Position numbers and translations under genes: made by a program
Shown: piece by piece, positions 32,637 to 42,811 of the stretch
How positions within the stretch are numbered: position 1 is the stretch's first letter
Layout of the letters: each line of letters opens with the position of its first letter
DNA from: Geofilum rhodophaeum
Lineage (GTDB): Bacteria; Bacteroidota; Bacteroidia; Bacteroidales; Marinilabiliaceae
Length of the DNA: 64,000 nt
Direction of reading: 5' to 3'
NCBI RefSeq assembly: GCF_002210225.1
Contig: NZ_MWUJ01000001.1
Span: 492,381 to 556,380 of the forward strand
Notes under the pieces: model-generated
Database searches by the model: none
The model's input: only the letters and a program-made list of their open reading frames with translations
What the model was told of the DNA's origin: nothing

Positions 32637-35600
32637 CTACAGCCAGCGTACCAAACCGAAGTCTTGCTTGTGGGGCAGCGCTTCATGTTTGGGAAACATA
32701 CGGATACCAAACTTGTAGGATCCCGGGAGGTTCAGTTTGTAATCGAGTCGGTATTGAACCTGACTGCCCTCCCGCTTTTCTTCCGTGAAGGGCTCCACGT
32801 GCAAAATGGGTGGAAACTCATCGTCCCCCGGTTCTGCAATCACCATTTCCAATCCCAGCTCCACGCCTACCAAACGTTGTAAGTCAAGCAGGACTTCCAC
32901 CACATAATGCTCGCCGATGCCCAATTCCTTATGCGCAATATCGGGCATGTTGCAGGAAAGCACCTGCACCGACGACCAACCGGCATAAACCCTGCGCTTC
33001 CAGCCGGCCAATTCGCGAACCAAACGACAATCTCCTGCCTTCAGGTTTTTCACCCGCTCAAACATTGGTTGGTAAAACCGATCGCCGTAATCGTTAATCA
33101 TCCTGCGTGTGGTAAATTCCGGCGCAATGCGTGCAATGGAGTTTTTGACGTAAGCCACCCAACCGGCAGGAACGCCCAACTCATTCTTCTCAAAAAAGCG
33201 GGGAATGATCTCGTTCTCCAGAATGCTGTATATGGTCGTAGCATCCAGGTCGTCCTGAAAGACCTGGTTCTCGAAGGTCCGCTTATCGGTCAGGGCCCAA
33301 CCGGCCTCCTCCTTGTAACCCTCATACCACCAGCCATCCAGCACACTAAAATTCAACACGCCGTTGAGCTCGGCCTTTTCGCCACTGGTGCCGGAAGCCT
33401 CCAGGGGCCGGGTCGGGGTATTGAGCCATACGTCCACACCGCTGACCAGGCGCTTGGCCAGTTCCATGTCGTAGTTCTCCAGGAAAATAATTTTCCCTAT
33501 GAACTCGGGCCTGCGTGAAATCTCCACAATGTGCTTGATGAGTCCCTGTCCCGCGCCATCGGCCGGGTGCGCCTTTCCGGCAAAAATAAACTGCACCGGA
33601 CGCTTGGGATCGTTAACGATGCGCGACAGGCGCTCCACATCATTGAATAAGAGGTGGGCCCGCTTATAGGTGGCAAAACGCCGGGCAAAACCAATGGTCA
33701 AAGCATCCTCGCGAATGGTATCCAACACATCCACGATGTGGGTCGGGTCTTCGTGGCGCTCCACCATCCCCGATCCCATCCGCCAGCGAATGTAATCGAT
33801 CAATCTTTTGCGCAGAGCCACCCTGGCCTGCCACACCCGTTCATCAGGCACGTCGTAAATTTTTTCCCAACGCTGCTTGTCCGACACGTCCTTCAAAAAG
33901 TCGTCGCCAAAGGTGCTTTCGTACAATTGTCTGAATTCCTTTGCGGTCCACGTACCGTAATGCACGCCGTTGGTAACATACGAAATGTGCAATTCCTCAG
34001 GGAAATAGCCCTTCCAAAGATGACGGAACATTTTCTTGCTCACCTCTCCGTGCAACCAGCTGACACCATTCATTTCCTGGGAAGTCTTGGCCGCCAGCAC
34101 ACTCATGGAGAACTTCTCGTGCACTTCGGTCCCTTCCCTGCCCATGTCCATAAACTCCTCCCAGCTGATGTTCAACTTCTCCGGCACATGGCGCAAATAA
34201 ACCCGCAGCAGGTCCTCGTCGAACTTATCGTGACCGGCGGGAACGGGTGTGTGGGTGGTAAACAGGGAGGAAGCCTTGACCAATTCCAGGGCCTCGGCAA
34301 AACTGTATTTTGCTTCCACCAAATCCACCAGACGTTCCACATTTATTAAGGCTGCGTGTCCCTCGTTGCAATGATAAAGATCAATCGGAGTATTCAGCTC
34401 TTCTAAAAAGCGGATGCCGCCAATACCCAGCAGAATCTCCTGCTTCAACCGGTTCTCCCAATCGCCCCCGTATAATTTGTGGGTAATTTCGCGGTCCTGT
34501 ACGCTGTTCTCCGGAATATCGGTATCCATCAGGTAAAGTGGAATCCTTCCCACCTGTGCCTTCCAAACCACCGCCTGCAACTCCCTGCCCGGCAAATCGA
34601 TATGCACCTTAAGGGGCTGGCCGTCGGCGCCCCGAACCTCCTCCAGGGGGAGACTGGCAAAGTCTTGCATCTCATAGCGGGCAGTCTGTTCGCCATTCAC
34701 CGTTAGTGCTTGTTTAAAATAGCCGTAACGATAAAGCAAGCCGACCGCCATAATGTTCACACCCTTATCACTGGCCTCCTTCAGATAATCACCGGCCAAA
34801 ATACCCAGTCCCCCACTGAAAATTTTCAGCACATCACTCAGGCCGTACTCCATACTGAAGTATGCAATGGAGGGGCCCTCCAGCATGGGCTGTTCCATGT
34901 ATCTGCAATAAAGGGCGTATACGGCATCCAGCCGCTCCGTGAAATCGGCATCCCCGGCCAGGCGACTTAAATCCTCGTAGGAGACTTTCTCGAGCAATTG
35001 TACGGGATTCTTATGGACCTCACCCCACAACTCGGGATCAATCGACTCGAACAACTCCGTAGCCTGATAGTTCCAACTCCACCAAAGGTTGCGGGCCAGC
35101 TCATTGAGCACAGCAATACGTTCGGGCAGTTTCGACTTGACCACCAGCTTTTTCCACTGGGGTGCAGCACCGCTTACTGGCACCATGCGCACCCGTTGTT
35201 CCGATTGTTGCAGGGCGCTGAACTCCTCGCGGCGGTTGTTCACCTTATTCAGGGCAATGTCGTAGGCCTGATAATAATACTTAATCAGATTGTCCCACTC
35301 CAGTGCAGCGGCCATTGTGCGACACTTCTCGCGCGCTGCTGTCAACTGCCCTTCTCCGGCCGCTGAAAAAGAGCGAATTATTTCGACTATTTGGGCCACC
35401 GTTTCGCGGTGGTTGCTGTCGTTCCGCTGCACCACGGCCACTCCGTCAAAAACCGAAGCAGAGCGTTCAGCTGCCCAAATTCCAAAGCCGGCCAAAGAAG
35501 AAGTCAGGGTAGGAATGCCAAAGGCGATGCTCTCCTGAGGCGTATAACCCCAGGGCTCGTAATAAGACGGAAACACCGTTAGGTCCATACCAATAAGCAG

Positions 35601-36872
35601 ATCGTAGTAGGGCAGATTAAAAATCCCATCGTTGCCATTGAGGTAACTGGGCACAAATATCAACTTCACCCGCTCCGCCTCATCGTTGTTCAAATGAATC
35701 TCCTGAATTTTATTGATGATGGGGTCGTAGCCCAAATCATTCAGTCCATGCGTCAAAAAGGGATTGGGCAAAGGCTCCTTACAATTGCCCTGGGTCAATC
35801 GCTCCATCAGATCTTTGCGGGGCCCATAAGTGTTGGCCGGTATCAGGAAGAAGAAGATCATCTCCCGCTTCAAATCTTCGCCATTGTTCAGCAACTGTAA
35901 GGCATCCAGAATGACATCGGCCCCCTTGTTGCGAAATTCATAACGACCACTGCTGGCCACCAGCAGACTGTCGTCGCTCACCGGGTGTCCGAGCACACAG
36001 GAGGCCACTTTGCGCAACTGCGCCCTTGCCGCCTTCCGCTTTTCATCGTATTTGGTGCCCTCCGGCACAAAATCATTCTCAAAACCATTGGGCGTAACCA
36101 CATCCACGCTCCGTTTCAAAAAATGCGCACACTCATTGGCCGTAATGTCCGACACCGTAGTGAAGCAATCCACATTGGCCGCCGCCATTTTCTCGAGGGA
36201 GTGCTTGGCCACCACCCCCAATTCCTGCGCCTTCAAATCGGCATCGTAGCCGGCCATTTCATCGTAAACCGGAAATCCGTTGCCGGCCAGCGAACGCCCT
36301 ACGGTAGTGGCATGCGTGGTAAATAAAGTGGCGACCTGCGGCAACTTATCGCGTAAATACAGCGCGCCGCTGCCCGTCATCCACTCATTAAAGTGCGCCA
36401 CCACCTTATCGGCTGCCGTCAGGTGAAACTTGTAAAAACTCTCGACCACCACCCCGGCCGCATAGCCAAAAAGCAAGGATTCCACATAATCCCACTGCCC
36501 CGAAATACTGTCCACCTTGTAAGTCTCCCAGAGGTACGAAAGAATTTCGTTCTTCTGCGCCATATATGGCGAGAAATCGACCAAAAACACCAGGGGACTC
36601 CCATGCACCTTCCAGCGTCCGACTTTCAGGCGGATGCCCTCAAACTGCAGGGCCGCCTGCCAATCGGCATAGGCCTTTTCATCGGGAATAAATTCCGGAT
36701 TGCGTTGGGGGCCACGCCAAACATCGGGTCCAATAAAAATAAGCTTGTCCTGAAACTGCTGCACCAGCGTATGTGCCCTGGAGGCCAGCACTGTGTGAAT
36801 GCCGCCCATTTTATTGCATACTTCCCAACTTGCCTCAAACACATAGTCGGGCTTCAAATAACTGTCTACCAT
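32637..36872 (-). CDS. Fused GT3 glycogen synthase and GT35 alpha-glucan phosphorylase
   Basis: A 1411-residue two-enzyme protein. Residues 1 to about 560 resemble a eukaryote-type GT3 glycogen synthase: FEASWEVCNKMGGIHTVL at the N-terminus, FTTHATTVGRSLAG, and the donor site PSYYEPWGYTPQESIAFG. From about 590 to 1290 comes an alpha-glucan phosphorylase of the short TIGR02094 type: LARNLWWSWNYQATELF, AYFSMEYGLSDVLKIFSGGLG, and the PLP-binding segment EASGTSGEKAELNGVLNFS with Lys1166. A C-terminal beta-rich domain follows. Synthase and phosphorylase have opposite reactions, so the fusion implies joint control. Such fusions are known in this phylum. It is the last gene of the four-gene minus-strand glycogen operon. 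Confidence 0.92.
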   Translation of the reverse strand: MVDSYLKPDYVFEASWEVCNKMGGIHTVLASRAHTLVQQFQDKLIFIGPDVWRGPQRNPEFIPDEKAYADWQAALQFEGIRLKVGRWKVHGSPLVFLVDFSPYMAQKNEILSYLWETYKVDSISGQWDYVESLLFGYAAGVVVESFYKFHLTAADKVVAHFNEWMTGSGALYLRDKLPQVATLFTTHATTVGRSLAGNGFPVYDEMAGYDADLKAQELGVVAKHSLEKMAAANVDCFTTVSDITANECAHFLKRSVDVVTPNGFENDFVPEGTKYDEKRKAARAQLRKVASCVLGHPVSDDSLLVASSGRYEFRNKGADVILDALQLLNNGEDLKREMIFFFLIPANTYGPRKDLMERLTQGNCKEPLPNPFLTHGLNDLGYDPIINKIQEIHLNNDEAERVKLIFVPSYLNGNDGIFNLPYYDLLIGMDLTVFPSYYEPWGYTPQESIAFGIPTLTSSLAGFGIWAAERSASVFDGVAVVQRNDSNHRETVAQIVEIIRSFSAAGEGQLTAAREKCRTMAAALEWDNLIKYYYQAYDIALNKVNNRREEFSALQQSEQRVRMVPVSGAAPQWKKLVVKSKLPERIAVLNELARNLWWSWNYQATELFESIDPELWGEVHKNPVQLLEKVSYEDLSRLAGDADFTERLDAVYALYCRYMEQPMLEGPSIAYFSMEYGLSDVLKIFSGGLGILAGDYLKEASDKGVNIMAVGLLYRYGYFKQALTVNGEQTARYEMQDFASLPLEEVRGADGQPLKVHIDLPGRELQAVVWKAQVGRIPLYLMDTDIPENSVQDREITHKLYGGDWENRLKQEILLGIGGIRFLEELNTPIDLYHCNEGHAALINVERLVDLVEAKYSFAEALELVKASSLFTTHTPVPAGHDKFDEDLLRVYLRHVPEKLNISWEEFMDMGREGTEVHEKFSMSVLAAKTSQEMNGVSWLHGEVSKKMFRHLWKGYFPEELHISYVTNGVHYGTWTAKEFRQLYESTFGDDFLKDVSDKQRWEKIYDVPDERVWQARVALRKRLIDYIRWRMGSGMVERHEDPTHIVDVLDTIREDALTIGFARRFATYKRAHLLFNDVERLSRIVNDPKRPVQFIFAGKAHPADGAGQGLIKHIVEISRRPEFIGKIIFLENYDMELAKRLVSGVDVWLNTPTRPLEASGTSGEKAELNGVLNFSVLDGWWYEGYKEEAGWALTDKRTFENQVFQDDLDATTIYSILENEIIPRFFEKNELGVPAGWVAYVKNSIARIAPEFTTRRMINDYGDRFYQPMFERVKNLKAGDCRLVRELAGWKRRVYAGWSSVQVLSCNMPDIAHKELGIGEHYVVEVLLDLQRLVGVELGLEMVIAEPGDDEFPPILHVEPFTEEKREGSQVQYRLDYKLNLPGSYKFGIRMFPKHEALPHKQDFGLVRWL

Positions 36873-36900
36873 CTTTCCAAAGTATTAATTCATCCTAAAA

Positions 36901-38250
36901 CTACGCTGTTGGTCCTGCCTTTTTTCGGGCGGCAGGCACTGCCTTTACCGAAGTCCGCCGTTTGCGCAACTTCCTGATTTCATCCTCCATTTTTCTGATT
37001 TTCTCCTCCCGGTCAGCCAATACTTCCGTCAGGTTGGCCAGTTCCTGATCGACATTGGACCGGGGCACCGCCGCATTCAAACGGATGCTGAAATCGCTGA
37101 GCACATTCATATAATTGATGAAGGCCTCATAGGGCGTTTCATAGGGATTGAAATAGGCATGCACATCGCCATCGGAGAAAAACTTGGTACACATATAATA
37201 AAAATGATCGCTCGTCTGCAGGTAATTCCACTCCTTAAGCAGACGCTCCTCTTTACACTGACTGATTTTTGGCAGAAGGGCATAGAGCTTATCGAAAGCT
37301 TCCTGCTGCATTTCATTGCCCAACCAGGCCGTAACATCCCTTTCCTCATCGGCCCAACTGATGGGGTAGGGCACATGCACCGCAGCCACCGGCTGCAGTG
37401 CCTCAGCCAGCTCCGAAGGGGTGGCAAAGGCCAGGCCTTTGTGCTTCAACACCTCTGCCGGCAAAGCCTCCATAAAAGCAAAAATACCGGTCGACTTATC
37501 CTGGTGCTCCCCAAAAGTCTCGTAATCCATAAACAAATTCACCACCTCCTCACGTTTATCGCCGGCCCGCAACCAGTCCACAAACTTTGGGGCAGTCAGG
37601 GGCCACTCGCACCAATTGCGATTGCCAAAACGGAAGGCCAAATCATCGCTGAGTTTGAAATTCTTCAACAAAACCTTTAAGCGGGGATTGATGCTGTTGC
37701 AATAAAGATAATTGGGACTCTTCCAGCCCAATATGTGCTTGGCCCCTTCGGTGAGCATGGCCTTAAAACCCATATCGGCCACCATCTCGCCCAGCTGATC
37801 GGAATAAATCAACTCCGTATTTCTAAAAACCGTTGGCCGTTGCCCAAAACTTTCCTCCATCAAGCGGGCGTGGCTCTCGACCTGCTCCACAAAGGCCTCC
37901 CGATTTTTCAGCGACACCAGTGAGTGGGCATAGGTTTCGGCCAGAAACTCTACTTGTCCGGTAGCCGCCAGGGCCTTAAAACTCTCCAACACTTCTGGCG
38001 CATAGAGCCGAAACTGTTCCATAGCCATCCCCGAAATGGAAAAGGCCACCTTAAACTTCCCCTTGTGCTTCTTAAGCAACTTCAGCAACATGGCATTGGC
38101 CGGGAGATAGCAACGTTCCGCCACCTTGGCCATGATGCGCTCGTTGGTGTAATCATCGAAGTAATAATGGTCGTTGCCAATATCGAAGAAGCGGTAGCGC
38201 CTAAAACGAAAGGGCTGGTGCACCTGAAAGTAGAAACATATGGTCTTCAT
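36901..38250 (-). CDS. GH57 family alpha-glucan-active glycoside hydrolase
   Basis: A 449-residue enzyme, starting at the Met at 38250 (MKTICFYFQVHQPFRFRRY), which places the first GH57 motif, HQP, near the N-terminus as usual. Other family segments are TGQVEFLAETYAHSL, FRNTELIYSDQLGEMVADM with the probable nucleophile Glu, and VNLFMDYETFGEHQ with the probable acid/base Asp. A coiled-coil/basic tail (about 405-449, LADREEKIRKMEDEIRKLRKRR) ends the protein. There is no signal peptide, so it acts in the cytoplasm, probably as an alpha-amylase or 4-alpha-glucanotransferase on stored glycogen. It sits between the GT4 and GT3-GT35 genes of the operon. Confidence 0.9.
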   Translation of the reverse strand: MKTICFYFQVHQPFRFRRYRFFDIGNDHYYFDDYTNERIMAKVAERCYLPANAMLLKLLKKHKGKFKVAFSISGMAMEQFRLYAPEVLESFKALAATGQVEFLAETYAHSLVSLKNREAFVEQVESHARLMEESFGQRPTVFRNTELIYSDQLGEMVADMGFKAMLTEGAKHILGWKSPNYLYCNSINPRLKVLLKNFKLSDDLAFRFGNRNWCEWPLTAPKFVDWLRAGDKREEVVNLFMDYETFGEHQDKSTGIFAFMEALPAEVLKHKGLAFATPSELAEALQPVAAVHVPYPISWADEERDVTAWLGNEMQQEAFDKLYALLPKISQCKEERLLKEWNYLQTSDHFYYMCTKFFSDGDVHAYFNPYETPYEAFINYMNVLSDFSIRLNAAVPRSNVDQELANLTEVLADREEKIRKMEDEIRKLRKRRTSVKAVPAARKKAGPTA

Positions 38251-38303
38251 AAAGCAGTATTTTAGTTTTGAATAATCCTTCCTTGAATAAAAGCACCGCG
38301 ATT

Positions 38304-39599
38304 TCAAGCGCCCAGGCCCAGGGCCCGTTCATAGACCGCCTTAACATGTAAAGCCGAATTCTCCCATTTCAGTGCATCCACCTCAGCTCTTCCATGAGCC
38401 TTAAACATCTTAGCCATGCCCGGATAATTCAATGCCCCGTAAATGGCATCGGCCATGGCATCTACATCCCAAAAATTGGTTTTAATGGCATAGGTCAGAA
38501 TCTCGGCTACGCCCGACTGATGGGAAATCAGCACCGGAACATTGCTCTGCATGGCTTCGAGGGGACTGATGCCGAAGGGTTCCGACACCGAAGGCATCAC
38601 ATACAAATCACTCATGCTCAACATATCAAACACATCATCGCCCCGCAAAAAACCCGTAAAGTGGAACCGGTCGCTGATTTTCAGCTGGGCCGCCCTGCGA
38701 ATCATAGGTTCCATCATATCGCCACTGCCCGCCATCACAAAACGCACATTGTCCATCCGCTGCAGCACTCTGTGCGCCGCTTCCACAAAATATTCCGGCC
38801 CCTTTTGCATGGTAATGCGCCCCAAAAAAGTCACAATTTTTTCCTTCACCCCCTTGGGAGCCGGCTCCGCGCCATGGTTGTCGTGCGGTTCCACCGCATT
38901 GTAAACGGTGACCACTTTATCGGCGGGAATGCCGTACTTTTCGATCACAATCTTCCGGGTTAAATTACTCACCGTAATCACCATATCGGCTGCCTCCATA
39001 CCCCGCTTTTCGATATCGAAAACAGCCGGATTCACACTGCCGCCACTTCGGTCAAAGTCGGTCGCATGCACATGAACCACCAGGGGCTTACCCGTAGCCT
39101 CCTTGGCAGCCATGCCGGCCGGATAGGCCAGCCAGTCGTGGGCATGGATAACATCAAAGGCATAATCCTGGGCAATGATATTGGCTACCAGCGCATAATC
39201 TCTGATTTCCTGCAACAGATTGGCGCCGTACTTGCCGGAAAACTCCACCAAACCTGCCTCGTTGACATTCAAAAACTCAAGTTGCTTCAACTTTTCACGG
39301 CGCGTATGCGCCCAAAACTCCTCCGGCTCCATATAAGGCACCAGCTTAGAACCCACCTCAATGTAATCGAGGGTCTGACTGAAATGCTTCAACTGCAACT
39401 GACGGTGTTTCACCGGAATTTGATTGGCGCCCACCAGGCGCATGACCGACTGATCCTCGTCGCCATAGGCCTTAGGCACCACAAAAAGCACCTGAACATC
39501 GGGGATCTGCGACAAGCCCCGGGTCAAACCGTAGCAGGCAGTACCCAGGCCCCCGGATATATGGGGTGGAAACTCCCACCCAAACATAAGTACCCTCAT
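38304..39599 (-). CDS. GT4-family glycosyltransferase of the glycogen operon
   Basis: A 431-residue GT-B glycosyltransferase. The N-terminal domain begins RVLMFGWEFPPHISGGLGTA, the glycine-rich acceptor loop also seen in starch synthases, with DVIHAHDWLAYPAGMAAKEA downstream. The C-terminal nucleotide-sugar domain contains FLGRITMQKGPEYFVEAA, VMAGSGDMM and the retaining-enzyme signature PSVSEPFGISPLEAMQSN. Its place between debranching enzyme and GH57 supports a role in alpha-glucan synthesis or priming, but donor and acceptor cannot be told. The gap to the debranching enzyme gene is 3 nt. Confidence 0.88.
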   Translation of the reverse strand: MRVLMFGWEFPPHISGGLGTACYGLTRGLSQIPDVQVLFVVPKAYGDEDQSVMRLVGANQIPVKHRQLQLKHFSQTLDYIEVGSKLVPYMEPEEFWAHTRREKLKQLEFLNVNEAGLVEFSGKYGANLLQEIRDYALVANIIAQDYAFDVIHAHDWLAYPAGMAAKEATGKPLVVHVHATDFDRSGGSVNPAVFDIEKRGMEAADMVITVSNLTRKIVIEKYGIPADKVVTVYNAVEPHDNHGAEPAPKGVKEKIVTFLGRITMQKGPEYFVEAAHRVLQRMDNVRFVMAGSGDMMEPMIRRAAQLKISDRFHFTGFLRGDDVFDMLSMSDLYVMPSVSEPFGISPLEAMQSNVPVLISHQSGVAEILTYAIKTNFWDVDAMADAIYGALNYPGMAKMFKAHGRAEVDALKWENSALHVKAVYERALGLGA

Positions 39600-39602
39600 A
39601 GC

Positions 39603-41543
39603 CTAATTGTATTTTTCTATCAATTTAATAATCCGGATAACTGCAGCCACATTCCAGGCCATGCTCACTGCCCCCTTGCCCAGATGAGGCGGATTGCCGT
39701 TGTAACATTCCGACAAAGTGCTCAAACAATGATTGCCCAACTCTTCTTCAAATCCCTCCACCATGCGTTTAATAAAAGGCAAGCCCCCCCTCTTGTGGAT
39801 ATTCAAATAAGCCTCAGCAAAAAAGCCCGCCAGCCAGGGATAAACCGAGCCCTGGTGCAGAGCCAGGTCCCGCTCCCGCTGATTGCCTTCCAATACGCCC
39901 AAATATCTTGGGTCAGAAGGCGATAAAGTACGAAGTCCCCGTGAAGTCAGCAATTCCTTTTTCAACACATCCACCACCGACTTCGCTTTTTCGGCGTCGA
40001 GCGCCGAAAAACGCAGGGCTACTGCCAACACCTGGTTGGGACGAATGGAAGCGTCTTTTTCCTCCCCATCCACATAATCGTACAAACAGCCCTCCTCCTC
40101 ATTCCAAAAATTCGCTATAAAAGACTCCTCTACCCGATCGGCCAAGGCCAGAATTTGCTGCCGCTCCTCCTTACGGCCATGGCGCTTGCACAAAGTAGCA
40201 TAATAACGCAGCGCATTGTACCACAAGGCATTGATCTCCACAGCCAGTCCAGGTCGCCAGGTCACCGGCTGCCCATCCACCACCGCATCCATCCAAGTCA
40301 AAGGCCGCCCCTCTACCCGGGCATAGAGCAAACCCGAGGCTTCAATTCTGACACAACCATCTTTCAGACGCATGTAATGCTGCAGAATCTCCACCATGGC
40401 TGCCCCATAGCGACTGCAAACATCCAAATCCGGGAACTGCAACTCCAATTCCTGAATGGTGTAAAACACCCAAAGCGGCACATCCACATCCTTGGCCTCG
40501 GGACGCACGCCCAGATTGTTCTCTGCAATATAAATCCGCCGCACCTCTTCCACAGCGTGGTCCAAAATGGCCAAAAAATCTTCCCGACGTCCTGAATACG
40601 CCATCAGTCCGGGCAGCGCCACCAGCGTATCGCGCAAACGTTCCCGATACCAATGGTAGCCGGCCAACAATTTGATGCGTCCCTCCCTGCGCTGAATAAA
40701 CTGCTCGGCAGCATTCAACAAGCTGTGCAACATGGTATCGCGCGGAATGCGCTTCTTCACCTCTTTGGTAAAACGCGCTTTGAGCCCCCCAGGCTTCACC
40801 GGAAAAGTCCCCGCAGAAAAAACCAGCGACTCTCCCTTCTTGATCTCCATTTCAAAATAACCCGGAGCAAACAAGTCCTCCTTAAAAGGATAGCCCCGGT
40901 TCTGTTCCTTAAAATACTCCATGCCCCGATACCAATCGGGCAGGGCCAAAAATTCTCCAGCCTTACTTACCTGTAAGTGTAAGTGGGGAAAACCCTCATA
41001 CATTTGCAGGCGAATGCCGTTGGGCACTTCCTCGTAGCGGGTATTGGCCACCATATTTTGCTGAGTCAACTCATGCACACTCCTGAAAGCCAAAAAGGGT
41101 TTAAAGCGAATGAGCGTAGGCGAATGCGCCTCCTCCAGCGTCACCCGCAGCAATACCTGTTCCTCCTCCTCCACCAAAAGAATTTCCGTGCTCAACACCA
41201 TACCGCCCACCCGGTATACCCTCCGGGGCGTTACCTCCATATCGTAACTCTCCAGATATTTGTGCCCCTTGGGTTCGTAGTGGCTGCCCTGGTACTTATG
41301 TATGCCCAAATTAAACACCTGCTGATGCTGCACCAGCGACAAGTCGAGCGACGAAAGCAAAACAAAGCGCCCTCCCCCAAAATGGGCTACGGGACAAACC
41401 AACATTCCGTGGTACTTTCGGGTGTTGCAGCCAATAACCGTTGTGCTGCAATAGGAGCCGGCACGATTGGTGCGCAACACCTCGCGATGCAGCGAATACT
41501 CCAAATTCACCAACTTGGTCTTGTCAAGCTTGAGATAAGTCAT
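39603..41543 (-). CDS. Glycogen debranching enzyme, amylo-alpha-1,6-glucosidase (GH133)
   Basis: A 646-residue enzyme, first gene of the glycogen operon. The Met at 41543 (MTYLKLDKTKLVNLEY) is chosen because the conserved N-terminal domain (NRAGSYCSTTVIGCNTRKYHGMLV) follows at once; an upstream frame extension has no such homology. The C-terminal (alpha/alpha)6 catalytic domain shows HWYRERLRDTLVALPGLM, TWMDAVVDGQPVTWRPGLAVEINALWYNA in two parts, and RPNQVLAVALRFSAL. This enzyme removes alpha-1,6-linked glucose stubs from glycogen. No exact TAnnTTTG promoter was found in the 224 bp upstream. Confidence 0.93.
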   Translation of the reverse strand: MTYLKLDKTKLVNLEYSLHREVLRTNRAGSYCSTTVIGCNTRKYHGMLVCPVAHFGGGRFVLLSSLDLSLVQHQQVFNLGIHKYQGSHYEPKGHKYLESYDMEVTPRRVYRVGGMVLSTEILLVEEEEQVLLRVTLEEAHSPTLIRFKPFLAFRSVHELTQQNMVANTRYEEVPNGIRLQMYEGFPHLHLQVSKAGEFLALPDWYRGMEYFKEQNRGYPFKEDLFAPGYFEMEIKKGESLVFSAGTFPVKPGGLKARFTKEVKKRIPRDTMLHSLLNAAEQFIQRREGRIKLLAGYHWYRERLRDTLVALPGLMAYSGRREDFLAILDHAVEEVRRIYIAENNLGVRPEAKDVDVPLWVFYTIQELELQFPDLDVCSRYGAAMVEILQHYMRLKDGCVRIEASGLLYARVEGRPLTWMDAVVDGQPVTWRPGLAVEINALWYNALRYYATLCKRHGRKEERQQILALADRVEESFIANFWNEEEGCLYDYVDGEEKDASIRPNQVLAVALRFSALDAEKAKSVVDVLKKELLTSRGLRTLSPSDPRYLGVLEGNQRERDLALHQGSVYPWLAGFFAEAYLNIHKRGGLPFIKRMVEGFEEELGNHCLSTLSECYNGNPPHLGKGAVSMAWNVAAVIRIIKLIEKYN

Positions 41544-41767
41544 ACAATACTGAATTACAAAAGATAAAAAACCCATGGTCGCACACACAGCATGCCGACA
41601 AAAGGTTAAAACAGAAAGCAACAAAAACAGTGGTAGAAAAGTACGTTTGGTTCTGAGAGTCAAATTAGGCAAAAAGACTCAAAACATCAAGAGCACTTAC
41701 CGAAGAAATAAAAACGTTCGTGTAATTTAACGGAAATTAAACATTGACTCAAAAAGCAGGAGCCAGA

Positions 41768-42757
41768 CTACTGTCTAACAAGCGCTTCCAAAGAACTAAA
41801 ATCAAGATTCGGATAGCGTTTGACCAAATCAGCGATTTTTTTCGCTGTTTTTTTTCGAAAAGACTCAAAAGAAAGTGCTCCCGGATGGAGCGGCCGGTGC
41901 CTCAGTTCCGTCAAAAGCTGCTGTACCTCCCGATAAAAGGCAAGTGCCTCCTCGTTGAGCCAGGCCCCGGAAAAACGGTCCCAGATATAATCCACTGCCT
42001 GCGCCGAAGGATGCAACATATCGTCGGCATAAAAACGGTAATCGCGCAGTTCGTCCATCATCAACTCGTAGGCAGGAAAGTAGGCGTTACCTGCATGCTG
42101 CTCCAACAATTCCTCCACAGCCAGCAGAAGCACCGCCTTCGACAGCTGGTTGCCGTGGGCCCCGTCCTTCCAGTGCCTGACGGGACTCACCGTAAAAATC
42201 ACCTGCAAATCAGGATTCTCCTGCCGCAAAGCCACCAGCAGCCTTTGCCAGCGTTCAACTACAGCCCGTACCGATAAACGGTAGCGCTGAAAATCCCTGG
42301 CCGGAAACTTGTGACAATTCGCCACCACCTGGTGCGCCTCGCCAAGAGCGTAGACCCAGGCCGTTCCAAAAGTCACCACCAAACAATGGGCCTCCTTTAA
42401 AAACGAATGCCCCTTCAGGGTAGCTGCATTAATGGCCTGCACCACCTTAGCGGCATCGGGACCGCTGAAACTGCCGTGGTGCTGAAAGCTGTGCCACAAT
42501 CCGTCCCGCTCCACCAAATCGCCCAAAGCCACCTGTCGGTTCTCCAGAAAAGCCTCCAAAGCAGCGGCCACAGAAAAGGGATTAAAAAGCACTCCGTGCG
42601 GATTCACCAGCACCTTAAAACAGGCCTCCTCCATCCGCTGCCCCACATTCCCCGCAAAACAGGAGCCCATAAAAAGCACCCCGGAATGCACCCCCAATCG
42701 TTCCGCATCGGGAGCGGGAGTACAAACAATCGATGTTCTGAACGGATCCTTCTTCAT
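41768..42757 (-). CDS. GSCFA domain protein
   Basis: A 329-residue protein of the GSCFA family, named from the motif seen here at residues 31-35 (LFMGSCFAGNVG). It resembles SGNH-type hydrolases, with the block GSCFA standing for the nucleophile Ser motif and DDMLHPSAQAVDYIWDRF near the C-terminus supplying the Asp and His. A conserved middle reads VVTFGTAWVYAL and VIFTVSPVRHWKDG. No signal peptide is visible from the Met at 42757, preferred over one 15 codons upstream. The substrate is unknown; a role in O-acylation/deacylation of a glycan is only a guess. The leader contains a hairpin GCGAGGG/CCCTCGC (42761-42785). Confidence 0.88.
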   Translation of the reverse strand: MKKDPFRTSIVCTPAPDAERLGVHSGVLFMGSCFAGNVGQRMEEACFKVLVNPHGVLFNPFSVAAALEAFLENRQVALGDLVERDGLWHSFQHHGSFSGPDAAKVVQAINAATLKGHSFLKEAHCLVVTFGTAWVYALGEAHQVVANCHKFPARDFQRYRLSVRAVVERWQRLLVALRQENPDLQVIFTVSPVRHWKDGAHGNQLSKAVLLLAVEELLEQHAGNAYFPAYELMMDELRDYRFYADDMLHPSAQAVDYIWDRFSGAWLNEEALAFYREVQQLLTELRHRPLHPGALSFESFRKKTAKKIADLVKRYPNLDFSSLEALVRQ

Positions 42758-42811
42758 AAAGCGAGGGGGACTTCTGTGCCCTCGCAAGATAACACTTTGC
42801 ACCCACTCGCA

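Noticed and set aside
41544-41672. N-terminal extension of the debranching enzyme with a hydrophobic segment resembling a signal peptide
   Set aside because: The debranching enzyme works on cytoplasmic glycogen and the conserved domain begins right after the Met at 41543; the extension is AT-rich and looks like upstream DNA.
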